Shown: positions 28,212-37,687, counted from the first letter of the stretch. The stretch: 64,000 bases of DNA from Hafnia psychrotolerans (GCF_014639435.1 NZ_BMFZ01000001.1:544748-608747), one strand, 5' to 3'. Translations and numbers: made by a program. The notes: generated by a model from the letters alone, not told the origin.

Positions 28212-29150
28212 TCAATGCCTTCCCACGTAAGTACGACTGTCATCAGTGGATTCTTCTCTACTGGCGTACGCCCGGACCAGCCCAAGAAATGCCGAAAGAC
28301 CCGCCGAGGGATGTCGCCTTCCAGGATAATAAAGACAAAGCCCTGGAAATGGTGGAGTCCAGTCGTCAAGTAATCGCACCAACCGACCGGCTTTGATGTC
28401 ATCAATAATGTTCTGCTCAAGGAAGAAGCCAATTCCTGAGCCTTCCAGCACGGCTATTCGCGCCAGGGACGCCTCATCCAATGTGAGTTGTCCGCGAACC
28501 TCAACCTGAACAACTTCGCCTTTTTTCTCAAGATGCCAGCGATAGAGTGAACCGTCAGGAAGGCGTACCCGAATGCAAGGATGATTGAGAAGGTCTGTGG
28601 GGGTTTCAGGTGGTTTATGGATAGCTAAATAATCAGGAGATGCGACGACGGCATAGCGCTGGGGTTTCCCAAGGGAAATAGCAATCATGTCATTAGGTAT
28701 CAGGCTGGCGACTCGCACGCCTAGATCAAAGCCTTCCGCCACGATATCAATCAAACGGCCATCCGTGACGATATCAACCTGCATTTCTGGATAGCGGCGC
28801 AGAAATTCCAGTACCACGTTGGAAAGTAGGGTTCGGGCAGCAAAGGGAGGTGTATTGATCCGCAGTACACCTGATGGGTTTTCACGTCGAGAGCGTACAA
28901 CTTCCAGAGCCTCGTGAACGCCCAACAGCGAGGGACCCATGTTATCAATAAATAGGCGACCGGCGTCGGTCAGTCCTACACTCCGGGTGGTTCGATGGAA
29001 CAAACGAACCCCCAGCTCAGCTTCGAATTTCGCGATAATGTGGCTGAGCGCAGTGGTCGATATACCCAACTCGATCGCCGCCGCTCGAAATGTTCCCCGG
29101 CGAGCGATCGCCATTACGGCATCTAAATCAGTCAGTGTAATTCGTGCCAT
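28212..29150 (-). CDS. LysR-family regulator
   Basis: 312 residues from the ATG at 29150, with AAGGAAG upstream; the frame to 29324 would overlap the divergent gene. The HTH is [48 protein letters not shown], followed by a substrate-binding-like effector domain. It is divergent from the NTF2-like and SDR genes 103 bases away, and so probably regulates them. Confidence 0.9.
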   Translation of the reverse strand: MARITLTDLDAVMAIARRGTFRAAAIELGISTTALSHIIAKFEAELGVRLFHRTTRSVGLTDAGRLFIDNMGPSLLGVHEALEVVRSRRENPSGVLRINTPPFAARTLLSNVVLEFLRRYPEMQVDIVTDGRLIDIVAEGFDLGVRVASLIPNDMIAISLGKPQRYAVVASPDYLAIHKPPETPTDLLNHPCIRVRLPDGSLYRWHLEKKGEVVQVEVRGQLTLDEASLARIAVLEGSGIGFFLEQNIIDDIKAGRLVRLLDDWTPPFPGLCLYYPGRRHPSAGLSAFLGLVRAYASREESTDDSRTYVGRH

Positions 29151-29253
29151 TATCCCACTTCCTTCATCATCGAATCCTGATTTGTCCTGATTGTTAACAT
29201 TATAAAGACTGTTTACAGTAAAACGGTAGAGTTTATTTATTGGGAGATAGGTT

Positions 29254-29571
29254 ATGAAGATGCCATTAGCAGTACAGGCCTTTTTCGAGGCAAACGATGT
29301 AGATATTGTTGCCAATGCTTTCACCCTTAATGCTGTCGTTAAGGATGAGGGGAAAAGGTATAACGGTCGTCATGCCATCCGGCAATGGCGGGTCGCGGCA
29401 ACACATAAATACCAGTATATCTCTGAGCCATTTGAGGTGGCGTTGCGTGGAGATACCCTGGTGGTTAGTGCCAATGTGACAGGTAACTTCCCCGGCAGTC
29501 CGGTCGTTCTTGGCTATATATTTCACCTTGCAGAAGAAAGCATCAATGGCCTGGAGATAAGTCATGACTGA
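29254..29571 (+). CDS. SnoaL-like NTF2-fold protein
   Basis: 105 residues, ATG after GGGAGATAGG. NTF2-fold features are [40 protein letters not shown]. Translation is coupled to the SDR downstream (ATGA overlap of eight bases). It might be an isomerase or a binding partner of the SDR product. Substrate unknown. Confidence 0.75.
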   Translation: MKMPLAVQAFFEANDVDIVANAFTLNAVVKDEGKRYNGRHAIRQWRVAATHKYQYISEPFEVALRGDTLVVSANVTGNFPGSPVVLGYIFHLAEESINGLEISHD

Positions 29572-30325
29572 TTTTTTTGGGCTTGAAGGCAAAAGAGTAC
29601 TGATTACCTCCGGTACCCAAGGCGCGGGAGCTGCCACCGTGGCGTTGTTTAAGTCTCTGGGGGCTCAGGTGATGACCTGCGCTCGCCATACACCCGATTT
29701 CCCGATGGCAGACTTATCGACTGACGAAGGATGTGTTCAATTAGCCAAAGCCGCGCGGGAACACTTAGGTGGAATGGATATTATCGTTCATATGCTTGGT
29801 GGCTCTTCATCACCCACGGGAGGATTCGCTGTATTGACGGATGAGTTGTGGCAGCGTGAGTTGGCGCTCAACCTTTTCGCGGCAGTACGTCTGGATCGCT
29901 TGCTTGTTCCAGAAATGGTGGCGAACAGAAATGGGGTGATTATCCATGTATCTTCAATCCAGCGTTTAATGCCGCTACCGGAGTCAACGACGGCATACGC
30001 TGCGGCAAAAGCCGCGCTATCAACATACAGCAAAAGCCTGTCTAAAGAGGTCTCCCCAAAAGGGGTACGCGTTGTGACGGTATCACCCGGTTGGATTGAA
30101 ACTGAAGCCGCTATAAGGTTTGCTGAGCGCCTTGCTGCACAGGAGGGGCTAGATTATGCAGGCAGTCAAAAAATCATCATGGATTCATTAGGTGGGATCC
30201 CAATTGGCCGTCCCTCTAAACCTGAGGAGGTTGCAAACCTTATTGCTTTTTTGGCCTCTAATCGTGCTGGCTCTATAACGGGAACCGAATACATCATCGA
30301 CGGGGGCACAGTCCCGACAGTGTAA
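29564..30325 (+). CDS. Short-chain dehydrogenase/reductase
   Basis: 253 residues. The cofactor motif is [17 protein letters not shown], where the usual TGxxxGxG first Thr-Gly is Thr-Ser-Gly. The active site shows HVSSIQ and the YAAAKAAL Tyr-x3-Lys pair, then SPGWIETEA and the C-terminal [10 protein letters not shown]. It is cotranscribed with the NTF2-like gene under the LysR regulator. Substrate unknown. Confidence 0.88.
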   Translation: MTDFFGLEGKRVLITSGTQGAGAATVALFKSLGAQVMTCARHTPDFPMADLSTDEGCVQLAKAAREHLGGMDIIVHMLGGSSSPTGGFAVLTDELWQRELALNLFAAVRLDRLLVPEMVANRNGVIIHVSSIQRLMPLPESTTAYAAAKAALSTYSKSLSKEVSPKGVRVVTVSPGWIETEAAIRFAERLAAQEGLDYAGSQKIIMDSLGGIPIGRPSKPEEVANLIAFLASNRAGSITGTEYIIDGGTVPTV

Positions 30326-30358
30326 AAATACGCGTTGATATAAAAGCAGAGATAGCTA

Positions 30359-30405
30359 AACAGGTTCATTACCTCGATGTCGCGGTTGAACCTGTTAGTA
30401 ACAGG
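30359..30405. repeat. Nested, mutually exclusive inverted repeats
   Basis: AACAGGTTCA (30359-30368) pairs with TGAACCTGTT (30387-30396). The latter half can instead pair with the next bases, since CCTGTTA-G-TAACAGG (30391-30405) is itself a perfect palindrome. It lies between convergent genes, so a terminator role is possible, but there is no T run. Confidence 0.5.
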
Positions 30406-30488
30406 CAGGCCGAAACGTTGGATAAAAAGGCTGCTGGGGTTTAAGGCCGGAAGCACCGAAAACGCCGTCACCCCAAATCCAGCCAGTC

Positions 30489-31067
30489 TCAACGCGCCCT
30501 CAGCCCTGGCAGCAGCGACGTCAAGAGTCTCTCTAACGCTAATAATGCAGTATCAGGCGTCGGCTCAAACTGCGCCCGGATAATCGCCCCGTCTATTGCC
30601 AGCGCTATGGCCTGGGCATCCTTCTCACGTCTTTGGGTCGATGGTAATAAGTTCGCAATGACAGCAGTCATCTCCTGCTTATGACGTTGAGTGATTTCAA
30701 CCACTTCTGGCATAACGCCTCCCAGCTCTCCGACACTGTTGATAAACGCGCACCCGCGAAAATGTGCATCGCTGAACCATTCAGCTAACGTTGGAATAAT
30801 CGCCGCGGCATGGCCACCATGAAACTGTAGCGAGTCCACGAACCACGCCATCCAACGCTGATGCCGGTACTCCAGATATTCACAGATAAGGATACTCTTG
30901 GCAGGAAAGTGGCGATAGAACGTGACCTTGGTGACGCCTGCCTCGGCAATCACACGGTCGATGCCTGTCGCACGTATCCCCTCCATATAGAACAGGTCAT
31001 GCGCGGTCAGTAAGATGCGCTCCCGCGCTGAGAGGTTTTTCATTTCATGCATATCGATGATTTCCAT
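30489..31067 (-). CDS. TetR-family regulator
   Basis: 192 residues from the ATG at 31067 (internal ATGs at 31052 and 31043 are possible). The HTH reads ILLTAHDLFYMEGIRATGIDRVIAEAGVTKVTFYRHFPAKSIL. The ligand domain has GCAFINSVGELG, common in AcnR/YxaF-like members. It is divergent from the DUF1348 gene, and two palindromes between them are the likely operators. Confidence 0.9.
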   Translation of the reverse strand: MEIIDMHEMKNLSARERILLTAHDLFYMEGIRATGIDRVIAEAGVTKVTFYRHFPAKSILICEYLEYRHQRWMAWFVDSLQFHGGHAAAIIPTLAEWFSDAHFRGCAFINSVGELGGVMPEVVEITQRHKQEMTAVIANLLPSTQRREKDAQAIALAIDGAIIRAQFEPTPDTALLALERLLTSLLPGLRAR

Positions 31068-31076
31068 GTCACCCGT

Positions 31077-31134
31077 GTAGACAAGTCTGTCTACGTCGGA
31101 TAGGCTTTCGCATGTAGACAGTTCTGTCTACATG
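31077..31134. promoter_or_regulatory. Two TetR-type operators
   Basis: GTAGACA-N4-TGTCTAC lies at 31077-31094. A perfect palindrome with 11-base arms (CATGTAGACAG, two-base centre) lies at 31111-31134. Both contain GTAGACA/TGTCTAC half-sites, and their centres are 37 bases apart, in the gap between the TetR gene and the DUF1348 gene. Confidence 0.75.
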
Positions 31135-31150
31135 CTATCACAAGGAACCT

Positions 31151-31621
31151 ATGATGAAAACCAAGCCACCGCTGCCTCCTTTTACGCAAGAAACCGCGAC
31201 ACTGAAAGTGCGCATGGCCGAAGATGCCTGGAATACGTGCGACCCGGAGCGGGTTGTACCGGTGTATACAGAAGATACACACTGGCGTAATCGTACCGAT
31301 TTTCCCGTTGGGCATGAACAGGTGCGTCAGTTTCTTGAGCGCAAGTGGGCCAAAGAGCTCGAATATCGTTTGATCAAAGAATTGTGGGCCTGTTCGGAAA
31401 ATCGCATTGCAGTGAGATTCGCCTACGAGTGGCACGACGCCTCCGGCCAGTGGTTTCGTTCCTACGGCAACGAGAACTGGGAGTTCGACCCACAAGGCCT
31501 TATGCAATTGCGCTACGCCAGCATCAATGACCTACCGATTAAATCTGAAGAACGAAAATTTTATTGGCCACAAGGTCGGCGTCCCGACGATCATCCAGGA
31601 TTAAGTGCGCTTGGGCTCTAG
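31151..31621 (+). CDS. DUF1348 nuclear-transport-factor-2-family protein
   Basis: 156 residues, ATG after AAGGAACCT (a second ATG follows directly). The typical DUF1348 signature is [25 protein letters not shown], then [23 protein letters not shown] and [25 protein letters not shown]. Such proteins are often paired with a TetR gene. The biochemical role is unknown. Confidence 0.88.
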   Translation: MMKTKPPLPPFTQETATLKVRMAEDAWNTCDPERVVPVYTEDTHWRNRTDFPVGHEQVRQFLERKWAKELEYRLIKELWACSENRIAVRFAYEWHDASGQWFRSYGNENWEFDPQGLMQLRYASINDLPIKSEERKFYWPQGRRPDDHPGLSALGL

Positions 31622-31741
31622 CTTGTTTCAATAGCTCACTATTACACCTTCGGTAACGCCTATTCGTTTGCTCCCCGTGACGTCAACGGTTTAAGCATTA
31701 AACGGACGAGAACCTGTCGACCCGCACACTCGTTTCTCCTT

Positions 31742-31777
31742 TATACATCAAATGGCCATCATGCCATTTGATGTATA
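31742..31777. repeat. Perfect inverted repeat, 15-base arms
   Basis: Arms TATACATCAAATGGC and GCCATTTGATGTATA around a CATCAT loop. It is too AT-balanced for a strong terminator; a protein-binding site or the stem of an unannotated RNA is possible. Confidence 0.6.
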
Positions 31778-31920
31778 CCAAAATAGAATGATTTCCCCTC
31801 TGTCCTTTATCAACTCGGAAGGACTTCCCCATAGGGAACTTCATCCCCGCACCTGATTGCAGACGGTTTTTGCACTCGGGTACAAGAATTGTTTTCAGGC
31901 GAGATGACGGGGCACCATTA

Positions 31921-31958
31921 AGCGCCCTCGCTTTTCCGGCACGAAAAGCGAGGGCGCT
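31921..31958 (-). terminator. Terminator of the hexonate dehydrogenase operon
   Basis: Perfect 15-base arms AGCGCCCTCGCTTTT / AAAAGCGAGGGCGCT, directly after the stop at 31969 on the minus strand. Confidence 0.6.
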
Positions 31959-31968
31959 GGGGCAGGTA

Positions 31969-33015
31969 TCAGAAGGTAATCTGCACTTTAGAGGAACGGG
32001 TTTTATCAGCGGCGGCAATCAGCGCTTCTTCAATGGATTCCGGTGCATATTCTGCGCTGAGTAACGGCAGCGGATTGATGCGACCGTCTTCCAGCCAGGA
32101 GACGGCGGTGGCAAATTCGTTGATGAAGCGGAATGAACCTACCCAGGTGATCTCTTTTACCAGCATCGGCATGACCGGATATTCCACGCTGGCCGCGCCC
32201 ATGCCAACCTGCACGATGGTGCCGGAAGGGCGGGTGAACGCGACGGTAGACTGTATGGCCGCCGGGCTGCCGGAGGCTTCGAACACCACGTCAAAATAGC
32301 CGCTGTTTACCTGATAGCGGTCCGCGCTGCCTTTCTCCATCGGATTGAATATGGCGTTTGCGCCCATTTCAGCCGCCAGTTCGAGACAGCGGGCGCTGAC
32401 GTCGGAAGCGACAATTTCTGCGGCCCCTGAGCTGCGGGCGGCTGCCATGATCAGGCAACCAATCGGCCCCGCGCCAATCACCAGCACTTTTTTACCGACC
32501 AGTGTTCCGGCGACATTCACCGCGTGGATAGCCACAGCCGTGGGCTCGGCAAAGGCCATCACTTTAGGAGAGACTTTGCTGTAGGCAAAGCACTGGGTTT
32601 TTGTCGCCACAACGTATTCTGAAAATCCGCCGTTGATGTGCGGATTGAACTGCGCACTGCCCATAAAGCGCATGGTTTTGCACAGATTCTGTTTCCCTTC
32701 GAGACAAAATGCACAGTGATTGCACGGCTGCGACGGATTAACCGCGACGCGTTGACCGGCGTGGAAACCGGAATCTGCCGGCGCTTTTTCTATCACGCCG
32801 ACAAACTCGTGGCCGACTACCATCGGGTGTTTAAGCACTGACATCCCGGCGCGTCCGTGCTGATAATAATGAATGTCAGAACCGCAGATGCCGCCGCAGT
32901 CGACTTTCACCAGAATATCGCTGTCACTGTATTCCAGTTCGCGCTGTTCCACGCGCACGTCTTTTTCGCCATAAGCGAAACAGGCCTTACAGGTAATCTT
33001 GTGTTGAATGCTCAT
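31969..33015 (-). CDS. idnD: Zinc-dependent L-idonate/L-gulonate 5-dehydrogenase
   Basis: 348 residues. A medium-chain zinc dehydrogenase: GGICGSDIHYYQHGRAG (catalytic zinc Cys), HPMVVGHEFVGVIE (zinc His/Glu), and the structural zinc Cys set in PSQPCNHCAFCLEGKQNLC. The NAD site is VLVIGAGPIGCLI. The stretch RFMGSAQFNPHINGGFSEY and the end of the protein closely follow E. coli IdnD. The enzyme oxidises a hexonate at C5, giving 5-ketogluconate from L-idonate or D-fructuronate from L-gulonate. The start ATGA overlaps the upstream MFS stop; the SDR is further upstream. Confidence 0.82.
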   Translation of the reverse strand: MSIQHKITCKACFAYGEKDVRVEQRELEYSDSDILVKVDCGGICGSDIHYYQHGRAGMSVLKHPMVVGHEFVGVIEKAPADSGFHAGQRVAVNPSQPCNHCAFCLEGKQNLCKTMRFMGSAQFNPHINGGFSEYVVATKTQCFAYSKVSPKVMAFAEPTAVAIHAVNVAGTLVGKKVLVIGAGPIGCLIMAAARSSGAAEIVASDVSARCLELAAEMGANAIFNPMEKGSADRYQVNSGYFDVVFEASGSPAAIQSTVAFTRPSGTIVQVGMGAASVEYPVMPMLVKEITWVGSFRFINEFATAVSWLEDGRINPLPLLSAEYAPESIEEALIAAADKTRSSKVQITF

Positions 33016-34382
33016 TTCAATGCCTCGGTGACTTTCTGCTGATTTGGGTCAGCACGATGCGGATTAGGAATATCGGATTTCGGCGGCACGATCACTTCGA
33101 TTTTGCCGACCAGAAAGGTGTAAGCCAGTAAACCGACCAGCGCGACGGCGGTGATGTACCACATGGCATACTGGAAATTGTTGGTGCGTTGCAGGATCAC
33201 GCCGATGACAATCGGACTGACTATGCCGGAAAGGTTGCCGCAAATATTCAGGCAGCCGCCCATCGTGCCGATAAAATTACGCGGGATCACATCGCTCCAT
33301 ACCACCCAGCCGAGATTGGAAAAAGCGTTGGCGAAGAACGCGATGGACAAGATGGCAATGGCGATAGTCGGTTGGTCTTCAAAGAAATTCACCAGGCAAA
33401 TCACCATCGTCAGGCACAAACCGGCCATCACCGGCAGTTTGCGGGCAAAGGTGCGCGACTTGCCTTTTTTGAGTAGTACATCGCTTAGCGTGCCGCCGCA
33501 CAGTACGCCCGCCATCGCCATCAGATACGGGAATGACGCGCCGATCCCGGCTTTGGTGATCGACAGATGCAGCCCTTTTTCCAGATAGACGATGAACCAG
33601 GTCAGGAAAAAATAAAGCGTGGAGGAGCAGGCGAACTGCGCGATGAATAACCCCCAGATGGTGCGTTGTTTGAGGAAATACTTGATGTCTTTCCAGCGCA
33701 CTTTCTCGCTCACGTTGGCCTGATTTTTCGAGCCAAAACCGCCGCCTTCGCGAATGTAATCCAGTTCCAGCTGATTGGTTCCGGTGCTGTTCTGCGGATC
33801 GCGGTATTTCATCAGCCAGTAAATGCCGAACAAAATGCCTGCGCCGCCGGAGAGGTAAAACGACATTTCCCAGCCATATTGTGCGACGACATAAGAAAGT
33901 GCCGGAGTCAGCAGCGCCAGCCCGATGTATTGTGCGCTGGAATAAATGGCTGTGGCGCGCGCCCGTTCATGATCCGGGAACCAGGTGGCGATGATTTTGG
34001 TGTTCGACGGAAACGACGGCGCTTCCGCGATGCCAATCAGCGCGCGACAACCCAGCAGCATCAGGAATGACGCGGTGGCAGTGGTGAACAGATGGTGCGA
34101 CGAAAAGCCCATCATGAAGGTGAAAATGCTCCACAGAATAATGGCGCTGCCGTACAGAATACGTGAGCCGATGCGGTCCAGCACATAGCCCACAGGGATC
34201 TGGCTGGCAGCATAAAACCACGTAAACATCGAGAACAGCAGACCGAGCTGTGTGGCGCTCAGATCGAATTCGGACTGGATTTTACTGCCTGCAACGGACA
34301 GGTTGGCTCTGTCCATGTAGTTAATGGCCGTCACAATGAACAACAGCGACAGGATAAAGAATCGCGACTTTGTTGCTTTCAT
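33012..34382 (-). CDS. MFS sugar-acid permease (ACS family, GudP/hexuronate-like)
   Basis: 456 residues. Twelve membrane segments; the family start NYMDRANLSVAG lies in helix 1, and GYVLDRIGSRILYG in the loop 2-3 signature. Close to glucarate/galactonate and hexuronate proton symporters. It overlaps the idnD start by four bases and follows the SDR by about 110 bases, so it probably imports the hexonate used by this module. Confidence 0.88.
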   Translation of the reverse strand: MKATKSRFFILSLLFIVTAINYMDRANLSVAGSKIQSEFDLSATQLGLLFSMFTWFYAASQIPVGYVLDRIGSRILYGSAIILWSIFTFMMGFSSHHLFTTATASFLMLLGCRALIGIAEAPSFPSNTKIIATWFPDHERARATAIYSSAQYIGLALLTPALSYVVAQYGWEMSFYLSGGAGILFGIYWLMKYRDPQNSTGTNQLELDYIREGGGFGSKNQANVSEKVRWKDIKYFLKQRTIWGLFIAQFACSSTLYFFLTWFIVYLEKGLHLSITKAGIGASFPYLMAMAGVLCGGTLSDVLLKKGKSRTFARKLPVMAGLCLTMVICLVNFFEDQPTIAIAILSIAFFANAFSNLGWVVWSDVIPRNFIGTMGGCLNICGNLSGIVSPIVIGVILQRTNNFQYAMWYITAVALVGLLAYTFLVGKIEVIVPPKSDIPNPHRADPNQQKVTEALK

Positions 34383-34495
34383 TTGAGTGTCCTGGTCAGG
34401 TTTTGTTATTGGCTTTGTTCAATCAGGTGCAGGGTACCGCCCACGGCGCGAAACAGATGTCCGTGGGCAAAGTCTTTCAGGGAAAGTGTTGTCAC

Positions 34496-35266
34496 TTACA
34501 ACACCGCCAGCCAGCCACCATCTACGTAGATGATTTGGCCGTTGATATAGTCGGAGGCGGAAGAGGACAGGAATACGGCCGTGCCGATCAGTTCCTGCGG
34601 TTTCCCCCAGCGTTTGGACGGGTTGCTGGCTTTCACCCAGCTGTCGAATTCCTTATTGTCGATCAGCGCCGTGTTCATGTCGGTGAGAATGTAACCGGGG
34701 CCAATTGCGTTGGACTGAATGTTGAACTCCGCCCATTCGGCGGCCATCGAGCATGTCAGCATTTTGATGCCGCCTTTCGCCGCGGTATAGGGGGCGACGG
34801 TAGGGCGGGCGGCCTGACTGGTCAGCGAACCAATGTTGATGATTTTACCGCCCTGTCCACGGGCGATCATGCGTTTTGCCGCTGCGCGGGAAACGATAAA
34901 AGCGCTGGTGAGGTTGGTGTCAATCACGCGCTGCCATTGTTCCAGCTCCAGCTCTACCATCGGTTTGCGATACTGAATCCCGGCGTTGTTGATCAGTATA
35001 TCCACCTGCAATCCCTGCGCTTCGAGGGCAGCGAAGGCGCTTTCTACCGCATCTTCGTGGGTCACGTCGAAGGCAAAACCGTGTGCCTGATAACCCTGAC
35101 TGCGCAGTGTCTGGACAGATTCCTGCAGCAGTTCTTCGCGGATATCATTGAGGATCACGCCAGCTCCTGCAGCCGCTAGTCCTTGTGCGTAAGCAAAACC
35201 TAAACCTCGGGCAGAACCCGTGACCAGCGCCGTTTTCCCGGTTAAATCAAATAAAGCAGCAGACAT
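34496..35266 (-). CDS. SDR, gluconate 5-dehydrogenase (IdnO)-like
   Basis: 256 residues, ATG after GAGGATTTATC. Cofactor motif TGSARGLGFAYAQGLA; NNAGIQYRKP; catalytic Ser in INIGSLTSQ and YTAAKGGIKM; C-terminal IIYVDGGWLAVL. It resembles IdnO/KduD-type reductases that interconvert 5-keto- or fructuronate-type acids with gluconate or mannonate. With the IdnD-like dehydrogenase and ManD-like dehydratase it would give a route from L-gulonate or L-idonate to 2-keto-3-deoxygluconate. Confidence 0.85.
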   Translation of the reverse strand: MSAALFDLTGKTALVTGSARGLGFAYAQGLAAAGAGVILNDIREELLQESVQTLRSQGYQAHGFAFDVTHEDAVESAFAALEAQGLQVDILINNAGIQYRKPMVELELEQWQRVIDTNLTSAFIVSRAAAKRMIARGQGGKIINIGSLTSQAARPTVAPYTAAKGGIKMLTCSMAAEWAEFNIQSNAIGPGYILTDMNTALIDNKEFDSWVKASNPSKRWGKPQELIGTAVFLSSSASDYINGQIIYVDGGWLAVL

Positions 35267-35649
35267 GATAAATCCTCATCGTGGAGAGTGTTCAGAACGT
35301 CATCAGATTCAATCCTGTATGACATCAGTCGTGTTTAAACTGATGCATGGTTCTTTTTAAATCAATTGGAAACTTGTTTTTTTGCCATCCGCTTCACAAA
35401 ATTTATGGTTTACATCTTATTTGTTTAATCTTTATATTTTAAATACAGTAACTTAATGAATATCACCACAAATTATGATCAAGTGCACAAAATCAGCCCT
35501 GCCCGCTTTGGCTACATTTTTTTCGATGATATAAGTGAATTAACTTGTAGGACGACAGTTGAGTTGATAGATATAAAAAGAGATTGCGGCCAGCGCCGCA
35601 CTTTTAATGACAACGTTATCGGGTCTGACATACATATTAAGGAGTTACT
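35267..35649. promoter_or_regulatory. Divergent control region of the hexonate genes
   Basis: This 383-base AT-rich gap separates the minus operon from the dehydratase. TGTATGAC at 35316-35323 is the same half-site as in the perfect palindrome at 37871-37892. CATCAGT-N9-ACTGATG lies at 35323-35345. A short frame at 35456-35653 overlaps the dehydratase start and is not supported. The local GntR regulator probably acts here. Confidence 0.45.
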
Positions 35650-36903
35650 GTGAGTAATCTGAAAATCACCGCGGTGAAAACCATTCTGACGGCACCCGGC
35701 GGTATCGATCTCGCGGTGGTGAAAGTGGAAACCAATCAGCCGGGCCTTTACGGTTTAGGCTGCGCCACGTTTACCCAGCGCATTCATGCGGTGAAAACCG
35801 CTATCGATGAGTACATGGAGCCGTTTTTAATCGGCAAAGATCCAACGCGTATTGAAGATATCTGGCAGTCTGCGTGCGTCAGCGGTTACTGGCGCAGCGG
35901 GCCTATCATGAACAACGCACTGTCCGGCGTGGATATGGCGCTGTGGGATATCAAAGGCAAGCTGGCCGGAATGCCGGTCTATGAGCTGCTGGGTGGAAAA
36001 TGCCGCGACGGCATTCCGCTGTATGTGCACACCGATGGCGGCGACGAGTTTGAAGTCGAAGACAATATCCGGGCGCGTATGGAGGAAGGTTACCAGTACG
36101 TGCGCTGCCAGATGGGGATGTACGGCGGGGCGGGCACCGACGACATGAAGCTTATCGCCACCCGTCTGGCACGGGCAAAAAACATTTTGCCAAAACGCTC
36201 GCCGCGCACCAGTACGCCGGGGATTTATTTTGACCCGGAATCCTATGTGAAAAGCGTGCCGCGCCTGTTTGATCATCTGCGTAATAAACTCGGGTTTGGC
36301 ATCGAATTTATCCACGACGTTCACGAACGCGTGCAGCCGATTGCATCCGTTCAGCTGGCGAAAACGCTCGAGCAATATCAGTTGTTTTATCTTGAGGATC
36401 CGGTCGCACCGGAGAATATCGAATGGCTGAAGATGCTGCGCCAGCAGTCTTCCACCCCGATTTCGATGGGTGAGCTGTTTACCAACGTCAATGACTGGAA
36501 GCCGCTGATCACCCACAACCTGATCGACTATATCCGTTGTCATGTCAGCACGATTGGCGGCATCACTCCGGCGAAGAAACTGGCGACGCTCAGCGAACTG
36601 CACGGCGTGCGAACCGCATGGCACGGGCCGGGTGATATTTCACCGGTCGGTGTCTGTGCCAATCTACATCTCGACATGAGCGTAACCAACTTCGGCATTC
36701 AGGAATACACGCCGGTTAATGATGCGCTGCGCGAGGTGTTCCCAGGCTGTGCGGAAATCGATCAGGGCTACGCCTATCTGAGCGACCGCCCTGGGCTGGG
36801 GATTGATATCGACGAGAAGAAAGCGGCGCAGTATCCCTGCGTCGGCGGTATTCCTTCCTGGACGATGGCGCGTACGCCGGATGGTACGGCGTCACGCCCG
36901 TAA
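35650..36903 (+). CDS. Enolase-superfamily sugar acid dehydratase, ManD/RspA family
   Basis: 417 residues from a GTG after AAGGAG. The mandelate-racemase/enolase-superfamily metal ligands are in FIHDVHERV, FYLEDPVAPEN and ISMGELFTN, and the catalytic His lies in TAWHGPGDISPVG. The N-terminal capping domain precedes GVDMALWDIKGKLAGMPVYELLGG. Family members dehydrate D-mannonate or D-gluconate to 2-keto-3-deoxygluconate, or have very low activity (RspA). Context (IdnD-like, SDR, two permeases) favours a hexonate. A 12-base-arm terminator follows. Confidence 0.88.
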   Translation: MSNLKITAVKTILTAPGGIDLAVVKVETNQPGLYGLGCATFTQRIHAVKTAIDEYMEPFLIGKDPTRIEDIWQSACVSGYWRSGPIMNNALSGVDMALWDIKGKLAGMPVYELLGGKCRDGIPLYVHTDGGDEFEVEDNIRARMEEGYQYVRCQMGMYGGAGTDDMKLIATRLARAKNILPKRSPRTSTPGIYFDPESYVKSVPRLFDHLRNKLGFGIEFIHDVHERVQPIASVQLAKTLEQYQLFYLEDPVAPENIEWLKMLRQQSSTPISMGELFTNVNDWKPLITHNLIDYIRCHVSTIGGITPAKKLATLSELHGVRTAWHGPGDISPVGVCANLHLDMSVTNFGIQEYTPVNDALREVFPGCAEIDQGYAYLSDRPGLGIDIDEKKAAQYPCVGGIPSWTMARTPDGTASRP

Positions 36904-36915
36904 AGGCGGGAAAGG

Positions 36916-36947
36916 CTCAGCGCCAGAGTGCAAATTCTGGCGCTGAG
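36916..36947. terminator. Bidirectional terminator between dehydratase and GntR genes
   Basis: CTCAGCGCCAGA and TCTGGCGCTGAG, a perfect 12-base stem with an eight-base loop between convergent stops. Confidence 0.8.
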
Positions 36948-36955
36948 TGTGGCGG

Positions 36956-37687
36956 TTATTTGGTGTCCGGCAGGGACTGCTTGAGCTTTTCGATGGCAGT
37001 CACGTTGTCGGACATCGCGTCATTGAGCACGGCAACCGCCGTTGAAGAGTCGCGGTTTTTGATCGCCATAAACACTTTGATGTGCGCTTCGACACTTTCC
37101 AGCGTGATACCCAGCGCACGGTTCAGCTCTTCCAGATAGTAGTAATAAATATCTTTGATCGAGTTCATCACGTTGTAGAACACTTTGTTCTGTGAGGCTT
37201 TGGCGATCGCCAGATGAAAATCAAAGTCGGCCTGCGAGTACTTTTTATAATCGTCTCTATTAACCAGCATGCGGTTCAGCGCCTGTTCCAGCGCGGTAAT
37301 GTCCTCCGCCGTGGCGTTAATCACCGCCAGTTCCATGCACTTAAATTCCACTGTCTGGCGGAACACCATCATGTCGTGAAACTCTTCGCGGCTCAGATGC
37401 ATGATCGGCTGTTGTTCATTGAGCAGGGTTTGCTGATTGATGTTCTTGCTGACAAAACTGCCTTTGCCTTGCTGCGTCACCACGATGCCAAGATCGCGTA
37501 GCCGTTGTACTGCACTGCGGATGCTGACGCGGCTGACGTTAAACGACGCGGTCAGCTCCGCTTCTGACGGGAGTTTGCTGCCCGGCGGCCAGCTGCCATC
37601 GAGCAGCTTTTCCTTGATTTGATCGTAAACCGCATTCACTACGTTGTGCTTTTGGATCGATTGAATACTCATCTTGTCGGTCGCCAT
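36956..37687 (-). CDS. GntR-family (FadR subfamily) regulator of the hexonate genes
   Basis: 243 residues, ATG after AGGACAACTT. The winged helix is LPSEAELTASFNVSRVSIRSAVQRLRDLGIVVTQQGKGSFV, followed by an all-helical FCD domain (FRQTVEFKCMELAVINA; ADFDFHLAIAKASQN with metal-binding D and H). Relatives include UxuR/ExuR and RspR. The palindrome GTCATACA-N6-TGTATGAC upstream of the divergent permease is its likely operator. Confidence 0.88.
   Translation of the reverse strand: MATDKMSIQSIQKHNVVNAVYDQIKEKLLDGSWPPGSKLPSEAELTASFNVSRVSIRSAVQRLRDLGIVVTQQGKGSFVSKNINQQTLLNEQQPIMHLSREEFHDMMVFRQTVEFKCMELAVINATAEDITALEQALNRMLVNRDDYKKYSQADFDFHLAIAKASQNKVFYNVMNSIKDIYYYYLEELNRALGITLESVEAHIKVFMAIKNRDSSTAVAVLNDAMSDNVTAIEKLKQSLPDTK

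Larger units (their letters stand above)
31622..31968. other. Intergenic region with two long perfect hairpins
   Basis: No gene is supported. There is one perfect 15-base-arm inverted repeat at 31742-31777 (TATACATCAAATGGC, six-base loop) and one at 31921-31958 (AGCGCCCTCGCTTTT, eight-base loop). The second lies ten bases from the stop of the minus-strand dehydrogenase and is its probable terminator. The rest shows nothing. Confidence 0.6.

Noticed and set aside
28121-28396. 91-codon plus-strand frame after the siderophore operon
   Set aside because: It begins in the terminator tail and runs antisense into the LysR gene.
34370-35179. 269-codon plus-strand frame
   Set aside because: It is antisense to the clear SDR gene at 34496-35266, shows no family features and has no ribosome site.
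35456-35653. Short frame before the ManD-like gene as a leader peptide
   Set aside because: No ribosome site, no regulatory codon pattern, and it ends just over the real GTG start.
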